Positions 18,963 through 20,782 of a DNA stretch of 20,782 bases are shown piece after piece (position 1 is the stretch's first letter; each line of letters opens with the position of its first letter). The position numbers were made by a program, and so were the translations under genes. The stretch spans positions 725,536 through 746,317 of the forward strand of contig MNCI01014774.1 of NCBI GenBank assembly GCA_015680685.1, written 5' to 3'. This stretch comes from Gnetum montanum. Lineage: Eukaryota; Streptophyta; Gnetopsida; Gnetales; Gnetaceae. The notes under the pieces were generated by a model, which was given only the letters and a program-made list of their open reading frames with translations, was not told the DNA's origin and searched no databases.

Positions 18963-19344
18963 GTGTTGCTTTTTTGTACTTCTATGTTATAGTGGAGCAT
19001 ATGAGCAACTTGTATTTAATCTTGATTACTCTTGTGTAATGATTATATATCTATCATGCTTAGCTTGCAAGATATTATTCTTATCTTGCATCACATCAAA
19101 CTTAAAAGAACATAAGTTTCTTTGCACTCTATTCTTTCCAATGGCATTGTTACTACCATCTAGATAGAATGATGTTGTAAGTGAAATTCATATTTCTTTT
19201 ATATTTCTAGGTTGTCAATTTAGAAATAGTCATTAAGCTTTAATACCAATTGTGAATTGTTTACTCATAAGGAGGGAGGGGTTTGAATGAATTACATATA
19301 AGATTACCATATAAAGCTAATATTAAAATAAAAATAAATAAGAT
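18963..19344 (-). mobile_element. 5' end fragment of a minus-strand Ty1/copia element
   Basis: On the minus strand, ATTCACAAT-TGGTATTAAAGC (19237-19248 in plus coordinates) resembles the copia initiator-Met primer site TGGTATCAGAGC at 10 of 12 positions. The differences are the transitions expected from decay. To its right lies the LTR edge (19249-19344), cut by the E3 LTR at 19345. To its left is a gag N-terminus, cut by the end of the E2 LTR at 18962. Confidence 0.65.
19003..19190 (-). pseudogene. Copia gag N-terminus relic
   Basis: The minus-strand frame reads TTSFYLDGSNNAIGKNRVQR and then FKFDVMQDKNNI. Copia gag proteins begin with a block of the type L-F-D-G-x-N-Y-x-x-W-K-x-R-M-x-x-x-L; here DGSNNAIGKNRVQR keeps its spacing with the Trp lost. 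The frame ends at a stop near 19003. Placement ~60 bp after the primer site supports it. Confidence 0.55.
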
Positions 19345-20211
19345 TGATGAAGTGTCACTGAGTTAGCTACATCAACACATCCCTATCAATGCATCTTCAT
19401 TGATGCATCCCTATCAATGTATCTCAAGATGCATTGGTGAATGTGCGTCAACATTGATTCTCTTGAATCCTATATAAGTGCACATACTAGTCACATTTAT
19501 GACACATGTTGTCTTTCCCTTAGCCAAAATATTATAGCTTTCTTTTGTAGGACTTAGCAAAATTTTTCCCTTGAGTGTCTACAATGTGGATTTAATTGAT
19601 TATACAAAATTTTAGTTGAGTGTAATATGTACCTAGACACAATTACATGAACAAAAATAAAATTGAGATTTCTTCTATCCATTATAGCACTTGGGTTCTC
19701 TTAATTTTACTTTCAAGAACTTTATTTTACATGCAGTTTACTTTCTTCTACTCAAGTAGTTAATGTCTTATTTCATAGGTAACGTGAGTACAATCACTTC
19801 AAGAATAATCTATTAATACTTGGTAATCCTAGTAATAAATACTTGGTAAGCTTAACAATAAACAATTGGTAACATAGTAGTGTTAGTATAAGTTTAGAAT
19901 GTGTATAGAAAGTGGGAATGGATATTCTATGTTTAGGATAGTTTAGTTATTAGTTAGTAAAGGTAAATTTTTAAACCATTTTTTCCTTTAATAGTTTTAC
20001 AAATTAAAAAATTATAAAAATAAATTTCTTACACATTAACCACACTTAGCCATACAAACTAAGTTAACACAAGTAATGGTTGGGAAGACAATGATTAGTA
20101 ACCACACATATTAGGCCACTTAACTAAAAGGAGTGTATGGAATTCAATCAGATCATGCATACATGCTTGTGAGTTGTATGGTTGGGTATAGGGGATACCC
20201 TTTGCTTATCA
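19345..20211 (+). repeat. E3 5' LTR (third family-T element)
   Basis: 867 bp, TGATGAAGTG...TTGCTTATCA. It shares GTACCTAGACACAATTACATGA, TACTTGGTAATCCTAGTA, AACCACACTTAGCCATAC, GGGAAGACAATGATTAG and GTATGGTTGGGTATAGGGG with the E1 and E2 LTRs in the same order. U3 has a repeat and inverted-repeat cluster at 19378-19436, a TATA box TATATAAG at 19471-19478, and AATAAA at 19656-19661. It is followed by a primer site, so it is a 5' LTR; the element continues beyond the window. Confidence 0.88.
19378..19436. repeat. Tandem and inverted repeat in U3 of E3
   Basis: CATCCCTATCAATGCATCTTC (19379-19399) is repeated 27 bp on as CATCCCTATCAATGTATCTCA. A perfect 11-bp inverted repeat, CAATGCATCTT (19387-19397) and AAGATGCATTG (19426-19436), can form a stem. 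Confidence 0.85.
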
Positions 20212-20212
20212 T

Positions 20213-20230
20213 TGCTACCATTGCTAAGGG
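20213..20230 (+). other. E3 primer-binding site, decayed tRNA-Asp type
   Basis: TGCTACCATTGCTAAGGG, one base after the LTR, lines up with E1 TGGCACCATTGCCAGGGA. The differences are further G/T and C/T changes. Confidence 0.7.
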
Positions 20231-20258
20231 TCTAGGATGTATTTCTTAAATCCAAAAT

Positions 20259-20782
20259 TTGCTAGAAAGAAACCACCTAGAATATTGCCTTATCCATAAG
20301 GCAACTACTAATAATAGTTCCACCAAAAATAGTATTATCCAAGTGGAGCATCACTTCAACCTTAAGATCATTATCACCAATGACAAAATTCACAGTCATG
20401 GAGGATGCCACCACCAAGATAGTAATATCCTTACTGACAACTGAACCCATATGGATATTATGTTCAACAACCTGTATCTCCTAGTAGCTCTACAAGTCAC
20501 AATTTTTTTCCATCACTATTATTCCCTTGAATATCATAGATCTACTACTCCATGAGTCAAATATTCTTCTACTTATACTTCTTATTATCCATCACAGCAC
20601 TTTGCATCTCACATATCCAACCCTTTGTCACCTTCACCAGCTATGCAAGGCGAGATACTATTGCAACCTTAATAATGTGATGCCATGCGGGCCATGAACT
20701 TATAGTTGGATGATAATTCAAGTGGTTATGAGTGTAAGCCTTATAAAAGAGCTTTCTTCATATTCAATAGTCCACCTAAAAT
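20259..20782 (+). pseudogene. E3 leader and start of a gag-like frame, running off the window
   Basis: A plus-strand frame from ATG 20259 runs 61 codons to a TGA at 20442, and continues past it as a His/Ser/Tyr-rich stretch (HHYYSLEYHRSTTP, YTSYYPSQHFASHISNPLSP) with few further stops. The neighbouring frame from 20449 reads PYGYYVQQPVSPSSSTSHNFF. Such low-complexity Pro/Ser/Tyr/Gln sequence is common near the gag N-terminus of large plant Ty3/gypsy elements. It does not resemble the start of E1 gag (MPLLQDYDNA). The gag assignment is therefore by position only. Confidence 0.4.

Noticed and set aside
1-20782. tRNA genes
   Set aside because: tRNA-like words occur only as primer-binding sites of LTR elements. 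No cloverleaf with A and B boxes was found on reading either strand.

Overview
The window looks like repeat-dense, intergenic plant nuclear DNA, most likely from a large-genome seed plant. A gymnosperm would fit the long, old, AT-rich and heavily decayed LTR retrotransposons, but that is an inference. I see no intact host gene. Nearly everything I can assign is LTR retrotransposon, stacked by nested insertion and broken by stops and frameshifts.

Layout, left to right. (1) 1-392: 3' ends of two LTRs of one Ty3/gypsy-type family, called family T here (LTR ends TGATGA...CTCATCA). (2) 393-2483: a plus-strand Ty1/copia relic with reverse transcriptase, RNase H and the start of a 3' LTR. (3) 2484-8400: a structurally complete family-T element, E1, with two LTRs, a 5-bp AACAA target duplication, a tRNA-Asp-type primer site, a gag pseudogene and a short second ORF. 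It has no pol. (4) 8406-9400: the other side of the interrupted copia material. (5) About 9400-13510: internal region of an older family-T element, E2, including a long second ORF that E1 retains only as its two ends. The E2 3' LTR starts at 13511 and is split at 13795. (6) 13796-18378: a different LTR element on the minus strand, inserted in the E2 LTR with an ATGAT target duplication. It carries no recognisable pol. Instead it holds an almost complete, intronless and decayed endonuclease/exonuclease/phosphatase domain of the CCR4 mRNA-deadenylase family, plus a fragment resembling the 3' half of 5S rRNA. (7) 18384-18962: the rest of the E2 LTR. (8) 18963-19344: the 5' end of a minus-strand copia element (gag N-terminus, primer site, LTR edge). 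(9) 19345-20782: the 5' LTR, primer site and leader of a third family-T element, E3, which runs off the window.

The most notable object is the minus-strand LTR element with the captured CCR4-like sequence and the 5S-like fragment. A second pattern is that the U3 of all three family-T LTRs carries an inverted repeat upstream of the TATA box, with a different sequence in each copy. Domain and family assignments come from reading translations by eye; no database search was possible.
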